Positions 16,550-25,684 of a stretch of DNA of 37,600 nucleotides are shown in pieces. Source of the DNA: an uncultured Neomegalonema sp. (GTDB lineage Bacteria; Pseudomonadota; Alphaproteobacteria; Rhodobacterales; Rhodobacteraceae). The DNA is taken from contig CALFAK010000019.1 in assembly GCA_937948985.1 (NCBI GenBank), forward strand, positions 1-37,600. The letters are read 5' to 3'. Each line of letters opens with the position of its first letter. Within the stretch, counting starts at the first letter, position 1. The position numbers and the translations under genes are program-made. Below the pieces are notes generated by a model, which did no database searches, was not told the DNA's origin, and saw only the letters and a program-made list of their open reading frames with translations.

Positions 16550-18583
16550 GTGGCTTCAAATATAAAAACACTGCTGGCAAGCGCCAGTGTTGTTGCAACA
16601 CTTGCAACACCTGCAATTGCCGATGAATTTCGTATCGATCGCCTGTTCGTAGTAGGCGACAGTCTCAGCGACGGCGGCACGTATTCGAATTCAGCCAGAT
16701 TTCTGAGACAAAATTTCGGGGAGTCGGCCCCGGATATCCCTTACAAGTTTCTCAACAACGCTCAGGACGGTTCCAGTCAAGTCTATGCGGAAGTTGTTGC
16801 CGAAGGTTTGGGAATAACACTTCAGCCGAATGTCATCACGGGCGCGCCGGGCTTTGCACAGGACAATGTGGGCGGTACTAACTACGCTCAGGGCGGCGCG
16901 CGTGTTACAACGCCTAATGATGATGCCGGTCAACTTGCGATTGGGATTACCCAAAAACCATCCAATGAGCAGATTGATGATTTGCTGACGGCTACGCCGA
17001 GTTTCAATAGCAATGACCTGGTGATCTACTGGGTCGGCGCAAATGACATTTCCACCAATGCTGAAGCGGTGGTAGGCGGTACTCAGACGCCTCAACAAGC
17101 TGGTCAAGCCGTTGGTCTTGCCGCAACGCAGGCTGTTGATGAAATTGAACGTTTGATCGCTGCGGGTGCCACCAATCTGGTTGTTGTGACCGTGCCGGAT
17201 ATCGGCGCGACGACGCCTGTTGGTTTTGAGTTAGGGCAAGCGGGCAACCTTGTCGGGCAAGGATTTCTTTCCTCTTTGACAGGTGCGTACAATAATATTC
17301 TCGTCAACGGTGTAGCGGGTCGCGCAACAATCGTGGATGCCGGCGCTGTTATCAGTGACGTGCTGAGAGATCCGGTTCGGTTCGGGTTTTCAGCTCAGGA
17401 ACACCGCGAACTTGATAATACCGCGTGCGGGCCGACCCCGATCGGGGACAGATCATCTTTTATATGTATTGATGAGATCGACGGGCGTGCCGGTTTGACA
17501 CCTATCTTCGCGGATGATCGCCATCCGACAGCCCTTGCGCACCGCGCGCTTGGTGAGTTCGCGCTTTCTGCGCTGGTGGCCATCGGACAGGCCGGAGTCA
17601 TACCTGTTGCAACAATCACCGGCCTGCGTCAGCAGTCGCAAGGGTTGGAACAGCGCCTTAACCTTGGTGCCTTTTTCATCAACGATGACCAAGGCAACCG
17701 CATCCGTCGCCCTGTTGGCAACGTTGAGGTATATGGTGGCGCTGAGCTGGGCTTTTACGAAAGCGATCAACAGCAAGTTGTCCCCGGGTTCGATGCGACG
17801 ACACAAGTCGTCAAGGTTGCCGCTGATGTGATGGTGACACCGAATGTGATGCTTGGTGTCGGTGGCAGTATCGACCACGGTCAAATTGACTACGCCGATG
17901 ACAAAGGTGGTTTTGACTCACGGCTTTATGTCGGTGGTGTTTTTGGCGTCGCGCAGATCATTCCCGGCGTTTATGTGAACGGCTTTCTGGGCGGAGGTCT
18001 GATTGATGTTTACGACATCGACCGCAGCTTCAATACCACTGATCTGTCAGGCAATACACTCAGCACCAACAGCTATGACGCTGACACAGACGGCACCTAC
18101 TTCATCGCGCGCACGAACCTGGGTGCGGTTGTGCCGCTTGGAAATGGCTTTGCCGTTAATCCCAGCGTTGGCTTCGCATATGAGCGCGTGAGTATTGACG
18201 GCTATCAGGAAACAGCCAGAGGCAGCGCACCGGGTTCGTTGGCTGCGCGTGTCGGTGATCTTGAATACGAGGGCCAGCGTGGTACGCTCGCACTGGCAGG
18301 TTTCTATCGTCCGCCGAGTGATCCGACTTGGACCTTTGGTTTGCGGGCCTCTTACGAGCATGATTTCAACGATGACAATGTAGAGGTGCCTTTTGCTGTA
18401 GGAACGTCACCGACCAACGTTCAGGTCGCACCGCGTCCCGATGATTCCTACGGTCTGCTAAGCGCTACCATTGTGAAAGAATTGGATCACAGCACATCGT
18501 TGAGCATGCAAGGCAGCACCAATTTTGCGCAAGATGGTGTTAGCGGCTATACGATTAGCATGGTGCTGAAGCACTCGTTCTAA
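16550..18583 (+). CDS. SGNH/GDSL esterase autotransporter
   Basis: The 677-residue protein is a type Va autotransporter carrying a lipase/esterase. A signal peptide (residues 1-24, TLATPAIA then DEF) leads into an SGNH hydrolase with block I GDSLSDGG (Ser38), block II GGTNYAQGGARV (Gly), block III YWVGANDIS (Asn) and block V FADDRHPTALAH (Asp/His), a full catalytic set. From about residue 390 a 12-strand outer-membrane beta-barrel follows, ending MVLKHSF with the typical terminal Phe. The GTG at 16550 is chosen because a GGGAGAAG site lies just before it and the signal peptide follows directly. Next to the beta-oxidation cluster it could release fatty acids at the cell surface. Confidence 0.9.
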   Translation: MASNIKTLLASASVVATLATPAIADEFRIDRLFVVGDSLSDGGTYSNSARFLRQNFGESAPDIPYKFLNNAQDGSSQVYAEVVAEGLGITLQPNVITGAPGFAQDNVGGTNYAQGGARVTTPNDDAGQLAIGITQKPSNEQIDDLLTATPSFNSNDLVIYWVGANDISTNAEAVVGGTQTPQQAGQAVGLAATQAVDEIERLIAAGATNLVVVTVPDIGATTPVGFELGQAGNLVGQGFLSSLTGAYNNILVNGVAGRATIVDAGAVISDVLRDPVRFGFSAQEHRELDNTACGPTPIGDRSSFICIDEIDGRAGLTPIFADDRHPTALAHRALGEFALSALVAIGQAGVIPVATITGLRQQSQGLEQRLNLGAFFINDDQGNRIRRPVGNVEVYGGAELGFYESDQQQVVPGFDATTQVVKVAADVMVTPNVMLGVGGSIDHGQIDYADDKGGFDSRLYVGGVFGVAQIIPGVYVNGFLGGGLIDVYDIDRSFNTTDLSGNTLSTNSYDADTDGTYFIARTNLGAVVPLGNGFAVNPSVGFAYERVSIDGYQETARGSAPGSLAARVGDLEYEGQRGTLALAGFYRPPSDPTWTFGLRASYEHDFNDDNVEVPFAVGTSPTNVQVAPRPDDSYGLLSATIVKELDHSTSLSMQGSTNFAQDGVSGYTISMVLKHSF

Positions 18584-18608
18584 GTCGTTCAATAAGCTGA
18601 TGTTTTAT

Positions 18609-18640
18609 CGGTCCCGTGCACGCGTGCGGGGCCGTTTTTT
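18609..18640 (+). terminator. Rho-independent terminator of the esterase autotransporter
   Basis: CGGTCCCGTGCAC and GTGCGGGGCCG form a GC-rich stem with one bulged T and a G-U pair around a 2-base loop in the DNA reading (opening somewhat in RNA), followed by six T residues. The T-tract overlaps the stop codon of the convergent ung gene (TTA at 18639-18641). Confidence 0.85.
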
Positions 18641-19310
18641 ATTGGAAGATTTTCTCGCCCAAATGCGCCTCGATCTGGCTGAACGGTTTTGATCCGAAAA
18701 AACCGCGTGAGGCGGAGAGGGGGGATGGGTGAACGCTTTCGATGATCAGGGTGTTTGCGCCGCGTCCCGCATCAATTAGCTTGCGTTTGGCTTGTGCGTT
18801 GCGCCCCCAGAGAAGCCAGGCGATGCCGTTCATGTCGCGAACCCGCATGAGCACTTGATCGACCAGTGTGGACCAGCCGACTTTCGCATGACTGCCCGCC
18901 TCTCCCGCGCGGACGGTAAGGGCGCTGTTCAGCAGAAGGACACCGCTGTCCGCCCATGTGCTGAGGTCGCCATTCTCAGGATAGGTGCCAATATCGCTGT
19001 CCATCTCCTTGTAAATATTGGCGAGCGAGCGGGGTAGCTTGATGTCTGGCGCAACGGAGAAGGCGAGGCCGTTGGCGTGGCCCGGCGTGGGGTAGGGGTC
19101 TTGGCCAAGGATCACAACGCGCACGTTTTCGGGACGGGTGCGTTGCAGGGCGGCAAAGACGGTTTGCGGCGGGGGCAGGATTTGCGCAGCGTCGTCGCGC
19201 AGTTCGCCCAAGACCGCATCGAAACCGCCATCTGTGAAAAAGGGCAGATCAGACCAGCCGCTGGGGTTGTTGGCTGCTGCGCGCAGGGCATTGGCATAAG
19301 CGACGCTCAT
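18639..19310 (-). CDS. ung: Uracil-DNA glycosylase, family 1
   Basis: The 223-residue enzyme removes uracil from DNA at the start of base-excision repair. The water-activating motif [17 protein letters not shown] with Asp71 and the leucine-loop motif [14 protein letters not shown] with its His are both intact, and length is normal. Its start overlaps the trpD stop by four bases, so it is expressed with the trp genes. The stop codon lies inside the T-tract of the terminator of the convergent gene. Confidence 0.95.
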   Translation of the reverse strand: MSVAYANALRAAANNPSGWSDLPFFTDGGFDAVLGELRDDAAQILPPPQTVFAALQRTRPENVRVVILGQDPYPTPGHANGLAFSVAPDIKLPRSLANIYKEMDSDIGTYPENGDLSTWADSGVLLLNSALTVRAGEAGSHAKVGWSTLVDQVLMRVRDMNGIAWLLWGRNAQAKRKLIDAGRGANTLIIESVHPSPLSASRGFFGSKPFSQIEAHLGEKIFQ

Positions 19311-20326
19311 GTGTCGGCGGTCGTGATCCGCGCCATCGTTTGCAGGACGCGGCGCGCCGCACCGGAATCGATACTTTCAGCCGCCATCCGTGCGCCCTCT
19401 TGCAGGTCGCCCGCCTTGCCGCCAATTAGCAGCGCCGCGCCCGCATTAAGGCAAGCGGCATCGCGATAGGCGCTTTTCTCGCCGCTTAGCAAACTATCGA
19501 GGCGGCGGGCGTTTTCTGCCGGTTCGCCGCCGATCAGGTCTTCAAATGGGTGGGAGGGCAGACCCGCATCGCTGGCGGCGACTTCAAACTCGGTTACGGC
19601 GCCGTTCTCTAACGCGGCGACACGGGAGGGAGCGGCAACGGAAAGCTCGTCCGTGCCATCGCCCCCATGGACGATCCATGCGCGCTCGGCTCCCAATGCG
19701 CCCAGTGTTTCAGCCATTGGCCTGATCCAGTCAGAAGAGAACGCGCCGCTGAGTTGGCGTTTGACGCCCGCCGGATTGGTCAGTGGGCCGAGGATGTTGA
19801 AAATCGTGCGCACGCCCAGCTCACGGCGGGCTGGCATGACGTATTTCATGGCTGAATGGTGGTTCGGGGCGGCCATGTAACCCATGCCACACTCGCGTAG
19901 GCAAGCCTCAATCGCTGGCACGCCCGCATCGAGATTGACGCCCAGTGCTGTGAGAGCATCGGATGCACCGGACTTGGAAGACAGCGCGCGGTTGCCGTGT
20001 TTGGCAACAGGCAGGCCCGCTCCGGCGGTGATGAGCGCGGCGGCGGTGGAGATGTTGAGTGTGCCTTTGCCATCGCCGCCTGTCCCGACGATATCGATTG
20101 CCCCTTCCGGTGCGGTGACGGGCAGGGCTTTTGCGCGCATAACGGAGGCGGCGGCAGTGATTTCCCGGACCGTTTCACCACGCATCCGCAGGGCCATCAG
20201 GAAGCCCGCTGTCTGGGCGGGAGTGGCGTCGCCGGACATTATGGCATCGAATGCCTCGCGTGCCTCCTCGCCTGTTAAAGGACGCTCAACAGCGATTGAG
20301 ATCAGGGCTTTGAGAGGCTCGGACAT
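19307..20326 (-). CDS. trpD: Anthranilate phosphoribosyltransferase
   Basis: The 339-residue enzyme joins anthranilate to PRPP in tryptophan synthesis. Diagnostic segments are the PRPP site [17 protein letters not shown], the [20 protein letters not shown] block, the anthranilate-binding [17 protein letters not shown] and [15 protein letters not shown]. Its ATG shares a base with the trpG stop and its stop overlaps ung, giving a compact trpG-trpD-ung transcript. The remaining trp genes (trpE, trpC) are not in the window. Confidence 0.96.
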   Translation of the reverse strand: MSEPLKALISIAVERPLTGEEAREAFDAIMSGDATPAQTAGFLMALRMRGETVREITAAASVMRAKALPVTAPEGAIDIVGTGGDGKGTLNISTAAALITAGAGLPVAKHGNRALSSKSGASDALTALGVNLDAGVPAIEACLRECGMGYMAAPNHHSAMKYVMPARRELGVRTIFNILGPLTNPAGVKRQLSGAFSSDWIRPMAETLGALGAERAWIVHGGDGTDELSVAAPSRVAALENGAVTEFEVAASDAGLPSHPFEDLIGGEPAENARRLDSLLSGEKSAYRDAACLNAGAALLIGGKAGDLQEGARMAAESIDSGAARRVLQTMARITTADT

Positions 20327-20901
20327 CAGCGTGCCTCCGCGAGTTTGAGAAAGTTGTTCATCAGCGTTTGCCCATGTTTCGAGGCGATGCTTTCGGGGTG
20401 AAATTGCACGCCGTGAATGGGATATTGCTTGTGCGAGAGGCCCATGATGATTCCATCATCTGTTTCCGCTGTGATTTCGAGGCAGTCGGGCAGAGTCTCG
20501 CGTTCCACTGTCAGGCTGTGATAGCGGGTGGCGTTAAAGCCGTTCGGTAAATCTTTAAAAACGCTGCTATTTTTATGGCGGATCGGGCTGAGCTTGCCGT
20601 GCATGATTGCGCCCGCGCGCACGACTGTTCCACCGAAGGCTTCGCCGATAGATTGGTGTCCGAGGCAGACGCCGAAAATGGGTATGGATTCAGCGGCTTG
20701 GCGGATCAGGTCAACGCAGATACCAGCGCTTGACGGGTCGCATGGACCGGGCGAAATAATCAGGGCGGATGGTTTTAACGCCATCGCCTCGTCCACCGTC
20801 AGCGCGTCATTGCGGACAACTTTGACTTCTGCGTCAAGCATTCCGAATGCATGAACCAGATTGTAAGTGAAACTGTCGTAATTATCGATCAGCAATAGCA
20901 T
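20326..20901 (-). CDS. trpG: Anthranilate synthase glutamine amidotransferase component
   Basis: The 191-residue class I glutamine amidotransferase supplies ammonia to TrpE. It opens [15 protein letters not shown] and has the catalytic Cys in [15 protein letters not shown] and the His-Glu pair in [10 protein letters not shown]. The ATG at 20901 is chosen because it gives the normal start; the open frame extends upstream to 21084 but those residues are unlike the family and would overlap the divergent gene. A paralogue role in folate synthesis (PabA) is possible in principle, but the trpD neighbour favours TrpG. Confidence 0.94.
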   Translation of the reverse strand: MLLLIDNYDSFTYNLVHAFGMLDAEVKVVRNDALTVDEAMALKPSALIISPGPCDPSSAGICVDLIRQAAESIPIFGVCLGHQSIGEAFGGTVVRAGAIMHGKLSPIRHKNSSVFKDLPNGFNATRYHSLTVERETLPDCLEITAETDDGIIMGLSHKQYPIHGVQFHPESIASKHGQTLMNNFLKLAEAR

Positions 20902-20963
20902 TTTGATGGTCCCCGTCCTTGCGTCTTTCTTGAAGCCGCGCGGGGGATACGTCAAGGGCCGCA

Positions 20964-21950
20964 TTGAGGAGCAAAACGCTGTCTGACGACCCCGATAATG
21001 ACGCAGACCTTGAAGAGGAGGTCGTGGCGGAGCCGCATTGGTTCGATCAGATCGGGATCGGATTGATGGCGCTTGGGGCTTCACTGTTGGCGTTGTTCAC
21101 TGTCATCGCTATGGCCGTTTTCAATCAAATGGTGGCTGCACGACTGAGCGAAGCGGCGGTTCCACCCGCGCAAGAGGTCGCTTTTGAGGCACCTGAACCC
21201 GTGATCGCGCGGAAGCGGGTATCGTCAAACCTTCCGGGTTGGAAGCAATACGCGGTGCCGTTTAAGTCCGTTGAAGCCGACGGATTGATCGCCGTTATCA
21301 TCATGGATGACGGGTCGGCCTCACCTTTGGCGCAACGGGCGTTGGAGTGGACCGCGCCTTTGACTTTTGCGGTTGCCGGGGATTTTGCCCTCTCTGCGCA
21401 GCGGGTTTCGCGCATACGCAGGGCGGGGCGGGAAGCGATGGTGATTGTGCCGATGGGGTACGGGCCGGAGTTCGGGCGTGATCCCAACGTGCTGGATTTG
21501 CATTTGAGCGAGAACGAGCTGCGCCGGCGGTTGCGCTGGCATCTGGCGCGGGCGGATGGCTATGTCGGCGTGGTGGACGGCAATTCCGGCCCGGTGATGC
21601 GCGATGAGCCGTCAATGCGTGCCGTGGGAGAGGAATTGGCGGCTCAGGGGCTGGTTTTTGTGGATAGCGGTGCCGCGGAAGGCAGCATTGCGGGGCCGCG
21701 CGTGCGGGCATTGGGCGTGCCTACGGGGCAGAGCACCGTGCGGATTACGGGCGCGGACTCGCCCGCTGCGGCGTTGGAGAAGCTCACCGACGCGGAGCAA
21801 CAGGCTCTTACCTGGGGCACGGCGATCGTGATGGTCGATGCTGATAAAGTGGCGATGAAGGCGCTGGCCGATTGGCTGCGCACGCGCAATCCGTTACTCG
21901 CTATCGCGCCTGTAAGCGCCGTGATCGGGCAGTTGCGGGGTGGCGGATAA
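20964..21950 (+). CDS. Divergent polysaccharide deacetylase family protein (YibQ-like)
   Basis: The product of about 323-328 residues has one N-terminal membrane helix (about [20 protein letters not shown]) followed by a periplasmic domain of the divergent polysaccharide deacetylase family: [49 protein letters not shown], and [20 protein letters not shown]. Substrate is unknown. The start is unusual: a strong GAGGAG ribosome binding site (20966-20971) lies seven bases before a CTG at 20979, while the upstream TTG at 20964 overlaps the site itself and has none of its own. The gene is divergent from trpG with only 62 bases between starts. Confidence 0.82.
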   Translation: MRSKTLSDDPDNDADLEEEVVAEPHWFDQIGIGLMALGASLLALFTVIAMAVFNQMVAARLSEAAVPPAQEVAFEAPEPVIARKRVSSNLPGWKQYAVPFKSVEADGLIAVIIMDDGSASPLAQRALEWTAPLTFAVAGDFALSAQRVSRIRRAGREAMVIVPMGYGPEFGRDPNVLDLHLSENELRRRLRWHLARADGYVGVVDGNSGPVMRDEPSMRAVGEELAAQGLVFVDSGAAEGSIAGPRVRALGVPTGQSTVRITGADSPAAALEKLTDAEQQALTWGTAIVMVDADKVAMKALADWLRTRNPLLAIAPVSAVIGQLRGGG

Positions 21951-21985
21951 TGCGATAAGTGTTTGAAAACTGTAAAGGATTCAAC

Positions 21986-22354
21986 ATGAAAACCGCACCG
22001 CAATTTATTCTGTTTGGCAGCCCTGAAGTTGCTGCTGTCGACAAAGATGTTTCCGAATGTACCGTGTCAGGCAATCCTGCGCAGACATCGCGGTTGTACG
22101 CGGACGAGCCTAAGAGCGGGACACGCTGCGGGATATGGGATTGTCAGGCGGGCGTCTTCCGCGCGACGATGGAAGATATCGTGGAGTTTTGCTGCATTAT
22201 TGAGGGTGAGGCGGAGATCACGAATCTTGACGACGGCTCTAAACGCACGGTGCGGGCGGGGGATGCGTTTGTTATGGAGCCGGGTATGCGGCTGGAGTGG
22301 CACGTGCCGGAATATATCCGGAAGTATTTCGCGATTTCGGATGCGGTTGCTTGA
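21986..22354 (+). CDS. Small single-domain cupin protein
   Basis: The 122-residue protein looks like the DUF861/Cupin_3 (EutQ-like) group: GIWDCQAGVFRATMEDIVEF, IIEGEAEITNLDDGSKRTVR, AGDAFVMEPGMRLEWHVPEY and YIRKYFAI are the expected cupin strands. The ATG at 21986 follows an AAAGGA site; the in-frame GTG at 21959 would add residues outside the fold. Ligand and reaction are unknown. It follows the deacetylase by 35 bases and may be cotranscribed. Confidence 0.85.
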   Translation: MKTAPQFILFGSPEVAAVDKDVSECTVSGNPAQTSRLYADEPKSGTRCGIWDCQAGVFRATMEDIVEFCCIIEGEAEITNLDDGSKRTVRAGDAFVMEPGMRLEWHVPEYIRKYFAISDAVA

Positions 22355-22565
22355 TTTTCTTTTTGGTGGGATTGGCCAATGCGCCGATGCCGCCAAGAAA
22401 ATCTCACAAAGTCGTGATATTTGCGTGAGCGCAAGGCGCGCTGCTCTTGTTGCCGATATTTACTCCGCCAAATAGAGCCATTCCGGTGCCGGAGCGGCGC
22501 CTCAAACCCGCTCCACCAACCACCGTGCGATGTGCTACTATCGCATTACGTGTAGGTTTTGTGCA

Positions 22566-22685
22566 ATGAGTGCCAAATCGACATATTTTGAGCCTTCTCA
22601 TACCGCTGATGAAATCCCGTTACACGGCTGGATCGCTGTTTTCAAACAGTTTTTTCCGGCACAGCTTTTCACAATGCCCCCGTAA
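22566..22685 (+). CDS. Possible 39-residue small protein or gene fragment
   Basis: The frame begins MSAKSTYFEPSHTADEIPLH and ends TMPP. Its composition is protein-like (Trp, Tyr, several Phe), but no family is recognised. A GTAGG lies about ten bases before the ATG, at weak spacing. It may be the truncated start of a lost gene. Confidence 0.25.
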   Translation: MSAKSTYFEPSHTADEIPLHGWIAVFKQFFPAQLFTMPP

Positions 22686-22763
22686 GCCGCTGACAATCAC
22701 GGATGATCACCGCGAATCGTAAAATCCGCGCGTCACCTTCAAGTCAACCCCGCGCCTCCGTCC

Positions 22764-22792
22764 GCATACGGCTTCCGTGATGCACGGTATGC
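22764..22792. other. Hairpin downstream of SucD-like gene
   Basis: CCGTG and CACGG pair around ATG, continued by GCATA with TATGC after a six-base bulge on one side. It lies just after the minus-strand stop at 22804 and may mark the transcript end, but there is no U-tract. Confidence 0.4.
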
Positions 22793-22803
22793 GCGTGTTG
22801 CCG

Positions 22804-23670
22804 CTACGCTCCCAACAATCCCACAATCTCATCCGGCGAGCGGGCAATGCGCGCCCCCGCCGCCTCCAAAATCGCACCTTTTTGCTCAATCGAGCCGGAC
22901 CCCAACGTCGCCACCGTCCCCGCATGGCCCATCCTCCGGTCCTCCGGCGCATGACGCCCCACCAGCAGCGCGACCACGGGCTTTGCAAAGCTCTCGGCGG
23001 CCAGATAATCCGCCGCCGCCTCTTCTTCAACGCCGCCCAATTCCCCGATCAGAACGACGCTCTGTGTCTGCGGATCATCGTTGAACAACGCCAGACACTC
23101 GGCAAACCCGATCCCGTGAATCGGGTCACCGCCGATACCCACAGTCGTCGATTGTCCCAGCCCCGCCGCGTTGGTCAGCGCCACAATCTCGGATGTCAGC
23201 GAGGCCGACCGCGCCACAATCCCCACCGAACCGGGCTTGGCATCCACCGTCTGCATCACGCCGATCTTGCATGCCCCCGGCGTCAGCACCCCTTGCGAGT
23301 TCGGCCCGACCAGCCGCGTGTCCGATCCGGCCAGCGCCGCTTTCACGCGCAGCATATCCAGCGTCGGTATCCGCTCGGTCACGCAGACGATGGTGCCGAT
23401 CTCCGCCTCAATCGCCTCAATCATCGCGTCGGCGGCATAGGCGGCGGGCACCATGATCATGCTCGCATCCGCCCCCGTTTCGGCCACCGCATCGCGGGCT
23501 GTGTCGAAAACCGGCAAACCCAGATGCTGCGAGCCGCCCTTACCTGGTCGCACCCCGCCCACATAGGTTCCGGGCGCATAACGCATCGCCAGTTCGGCAT
23601 AGAACGTGCCGGACCGTCCCGTCATCCCTTGCACGATTACGCGCGTATTACCGTCGATCAGAATGCCCAT
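22804..23670 (-). CDS. SucD-like acyl-CoA ligase alpha subunit (ADP-forming)
   Basis: The 288-residue protein is a homologue of succinyl-CoA synthetase alpha. It has the CoA-binding Rossmann region (RVIVQGMTGRSGTFYAELAM, VGPNSQGVLTPG), GQSTTVGIGGDPIHG, IGELGGVEEEAA and the phosphorylated histidine His249 in RRMGHAGTVATLG, matching E. coli His246. The segment usually read as SRTGTLTYE is ARSASLTSE here. It overlaps the SucC-like gene (TGATG), so the pair is coupled. Divergence from housekeeping SucD and the oxalate-gene neighbourhood argue for another acid substrate; oxalate is a candidate, malate (MtkB-like) an alternative. Both are inference. Confidence 0.85.
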   Translation of the reverse strand: MGILIDGNTRVIVQGMTGRSGTFYAELAMRYAPGTYVGGVRPGKGGSQHLGLPVFDTARDAVAETGADASMIMVPAAYAADAMIEAIEAEIGTIVCVTERIPTLDMLRVKAALAGSDTRLVGPNSQGVLTPGACKIGVMQTVDAKPGSVGIVARSASLTSEIVALTNAAGLGQSTTVGIGGDPIHGIGFAECLALFNDDPQTQSVVLIGELGGVEEEAAADYLAAESFAKPVVALLVGRHAPEDRRMGHAGTVATLGSGSIEQKGAILEAAGARIARSPDEIVGLLGA

Positions 23671-24842
23671 CACACAGCCCCTTTCGACAGTTTCACCGCC
23701 AGCGTCACCGCATCACTCATGCTGGTGGCGTGTTGGTGAGGCAGGTCTTTCTTATCGATCATACGCCGCGCCCAATCCGCGTTATGCCCCGCCACGCGGA
23801 ACACAATCGGCGGCTTGCGTTCACTGCGTTGATAAGCGAACCCCAGCGAGCCGACCACCAGATCACACGCCGTCATCCCGCCCCCGTGGATATTCACCAA
23901 CAGCACATTCACCGCCGGGTCTTCGATTAATAACCCTATCCCCCGCGCGATCTGAAAACTCGTCGCCGTGGTGCGGATATCCATGAAATTCGCGGGCGCA
24001 CCGCCGCCCTCAACCACCATATCATATGTCGCCAGCCCCAGCCCCGCACCATTCGTGACCAGTCCGATATCGCCATCCATTTTCACGAAGTTGATCTCAT
24101 TGCGCTGTGCGATCAGCTCACTAGGGTCCAGATGCAGATTATGCGACAGCGCCTCAAATTCGGGATGCCGGAACAGCGCATTATCATCCAGCACCATCTT
24201 CGCATCAATCGCCACCGCGCTCCCGTCATCCATCAAGGCCAGCGGATTAATCTCGATCAGGCGCGCGTCGGTGTCGAAATACGCTTTCACCAATGCCCCG
24301 ATCACGTCACAGACGGCAGCCACATGGGCCTCGCCAACCCCGACATTTCCCAAAAACGCCGCCAGCGCCGCCGGATTATGCGCCCCATCCGGTTCCAGCG
24401 CATATTTCTGCACCAGCTGCGGCGCGTCGCGGGCCTTGTCCTCAAAATCCACGCCGCCCGCGATGGATGCCATAAGCGTCGGCCGCGCGTTGCGTTGATC
24501 GATCAACAGCGACAGATACAGTGACGCATCAAAATGCAGCGCCTCTTCGATATACACACTTCGGACCTGCTCCCCCTTCGGCCCGGTTTGCGCGGTCACC
24601 AGCGTTTCCCCGATCAGCGCATCCGTTGCGGCCCCGGCCTCGGCCGCCCCTTTCGCAAACTTGATCCCCCCGGCCAGCCCCCGCCCTCCGGCACGGATCA
24701 GCGCTTTGACCACCAGTTTGTCCGCCGCCAGCATCGCCGCAACACCACCGGCTGCGATCCCGTTATCCGCAACGCCGCCACGGGGCAGTGCGATCCCGAA
24801 ACCGCCTAATATCTTCTTCGCTTCCGCCTCTTGAAGAAACAT
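23670..24842 (-). CDS. SucC-like acyl-CoA ligase beta subunit (ADP-forming)
   Basis: The 390-residue protein has the SucC order: ATP-grasp domain (VVKALIRAGGRGLAGGIKFA, then RLIEINPLALMDDG), and ligase domain with NGAGLGLATYDMV (264 onward). Two loops that sit near the acid-substrate site in SucC are changed: DVGGGA is DIRTTA here (288-293) and NIFGGIVRCD is NIHGGGMTACD (317-327). It is therefore a paralogue with a probably different substrate. It starts about 110 bases from the divergent gntR gene and shares its control region. The pair would form acyl-CoA with ATP or GTP and CoA, or make ATP in reverse. Confidence 0.87.
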   Translation of the reverse strand: MFLQEAEAKKILGGFGIALPRGGVADNGIAAGGVAAMLAADKLVVKALIRAGGRGLAGGIKFAKGAAEAGAATDALIGETLVTAQTGPKGEQVRSVYIEEALHFDASLYLSLLIDQRNARPTLMASIAGGVDFEDKARDAPQLVQKYALEPDGAHNPAALAAFLGNVGVGEAHVAAVCDVIGALVKAYFDTDARLIEINPLALMDDGSAVAIDAKMVLDDNALFRHPEFEALSHNLHLDPSELIAQRNEINFVKMDGDIGLVTNGAGLGLATYDMVVEGGGAPANFMDIRTTATSFQIARGIGLLIEDPAVNVLLVNIHGGGMTACDLVVGSLGFAYQRSERKPPIVFRVAGHNADWARRMIDKKDLPHQHATSMSDAVTLAVKLSKGAV

Positions 24843-24904
24843 CCGACCCCCTCGCGCCGCTTGGCAATCTTAATTGATCGTTGACGTGCATTGTCTGTGG
24901 CGTA

Positions 24905-24914
24905 TGGTACACCA
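24905..24914. promoter_or_regulatory. Probable GntR/FCD operator in divergent promoter
   Basis: TGGTACACCA has perfect TGGT/ACCA arms with a two-base spacer, the operator pattern of FadR-subfamily GntR regulators. It lies 36 bases before the GntR start and 63 bases before the SucC-like start, placed to control both directions. The bases on both sides (CGTA and CATA) extend the symmetry only partly. Confidence 0.6.
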
Positions 24915-24949
24915 CATACATTGATTCTGTGCAAGGACCGCAAATCCGC

Positions 24950-25663
24950 ATGGCGAGCATCTTAAATCTCAGACCTGTTGCCGGAAGTTTCAGCCTTGGT
25001 GATCACATCTATGATGTGCTGCGCGAGGCAATTCTCAACATGAAAGTCTATGAGGCGGAGACTGATCTGCGCCTTGATGAGCGCGCTCTGTCCGATGCTT
25101 TGAAGATTTCACGCACGCCGGTCCGTGAGGCGTTGGTGCGCCTTGAACAAGACGGCTTTGTCGAGGTCCGCCCCCGCAAAGGTGTCTTTGTGTTGCGCAA
25201 ATCCCTCAGCGAAATCATGGAGATGATTATCGTCTGGGCCGCGCTCGAAAGCATGGCCGCGCGCTTGGTCACCGAACATGCCACAGACGGGGAAATTGCC
25301 TCCCTGCGCGATCTGGCCGCCCGCTACAGCAGCGATGATGCAAAGGCGCGGATTGAGGAATATTCCGAGGCGAACATCGCCTTTCACCAGCGTATTCTCG
25401 AACTCTCGAGATGCACCATGCTCAAAACTATCGCCGATGGCCTTTTCCTGCACATGCGCGCCGTGCGCCGAAAGGCGATGGCCGAGGAAGATCGCTCATC
25501 GCGTTCTGTCGTCGAGCACATGAGCATTATCGAGGCGCTCGAAAGCCGCGATGCCGACCGTGCCGCCGCTCAAGTGCGCCAGCACACGATGAAATTACAC
25601 GACCATGTGCGTGATACATGGACTGATCTCGACCAACCGGAAACCAAAAACGCAGCGGGATAA
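24950..25663 (+). CDS. GntR-family (FCD) transcriptional regulator
   Basis: The 237-residue protein has an N-terminal winged helix-turn-helix (LDERALSDALKISRTPVREA, LVRLEQDGFVEVRPRKGVFV) and an all-helical FCD effector domain with histidines in FHQRILELSR, VVEHMSIIEALESRD and QVRQHTMKLHDHV that can hold a metal and an organic acid. The ATG at 24950 is chosen because the upstream frame from 24881 runs through the operator and is unlike the family. It is the first gene of the oxalate block, 21 bases before oxc, and divergent from the SucCD-like pair. Its ligand is probably an acid or acyl-CoA of this pathway. Confidence 0.9.
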   Translation: MASILNLRPVAGSFSLGDHIYDVLREAILNMKVYEAETDLRLDERALSDALKISRTPVREALVRLEQDGFVEVRPRKGVFVLRKSLSEIMEMIIVWAALESMAARLVTEHATDGEIASLRDLAARYSSDDAKARIEEYSEANIAFHQRILELSRCTMLKTIADGLFLHMRAVRRKAMAEEDRSSRSVVEHMSIIEALESRDADRAAAQVRQHTMKLHDHVRDTWTDLDQPETKNAAG

Positions 25664-25684
25664 ACCGCGCGGGGAGGGCTAAAA

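Larger units (their letters stand above)
22355..22803. other. Gene-poor region between cupin and SucD-like genes
   Basis: Most of these 449 bases hold nothing I can name. A 39-codon frame lies at 22566-22685 and a hairpin at 22764-22792 (both listed separately). No terminator with a U-tract is seen for either flanking gene. Confidence 0.5.

Noticed and set aside
22804-24842. Housekeeping succinyl-CoA synthetase sucCD
   Set aside because: Key substrate-loop residues differ from SucCD, and the genes are not beside sucAB or mdh.
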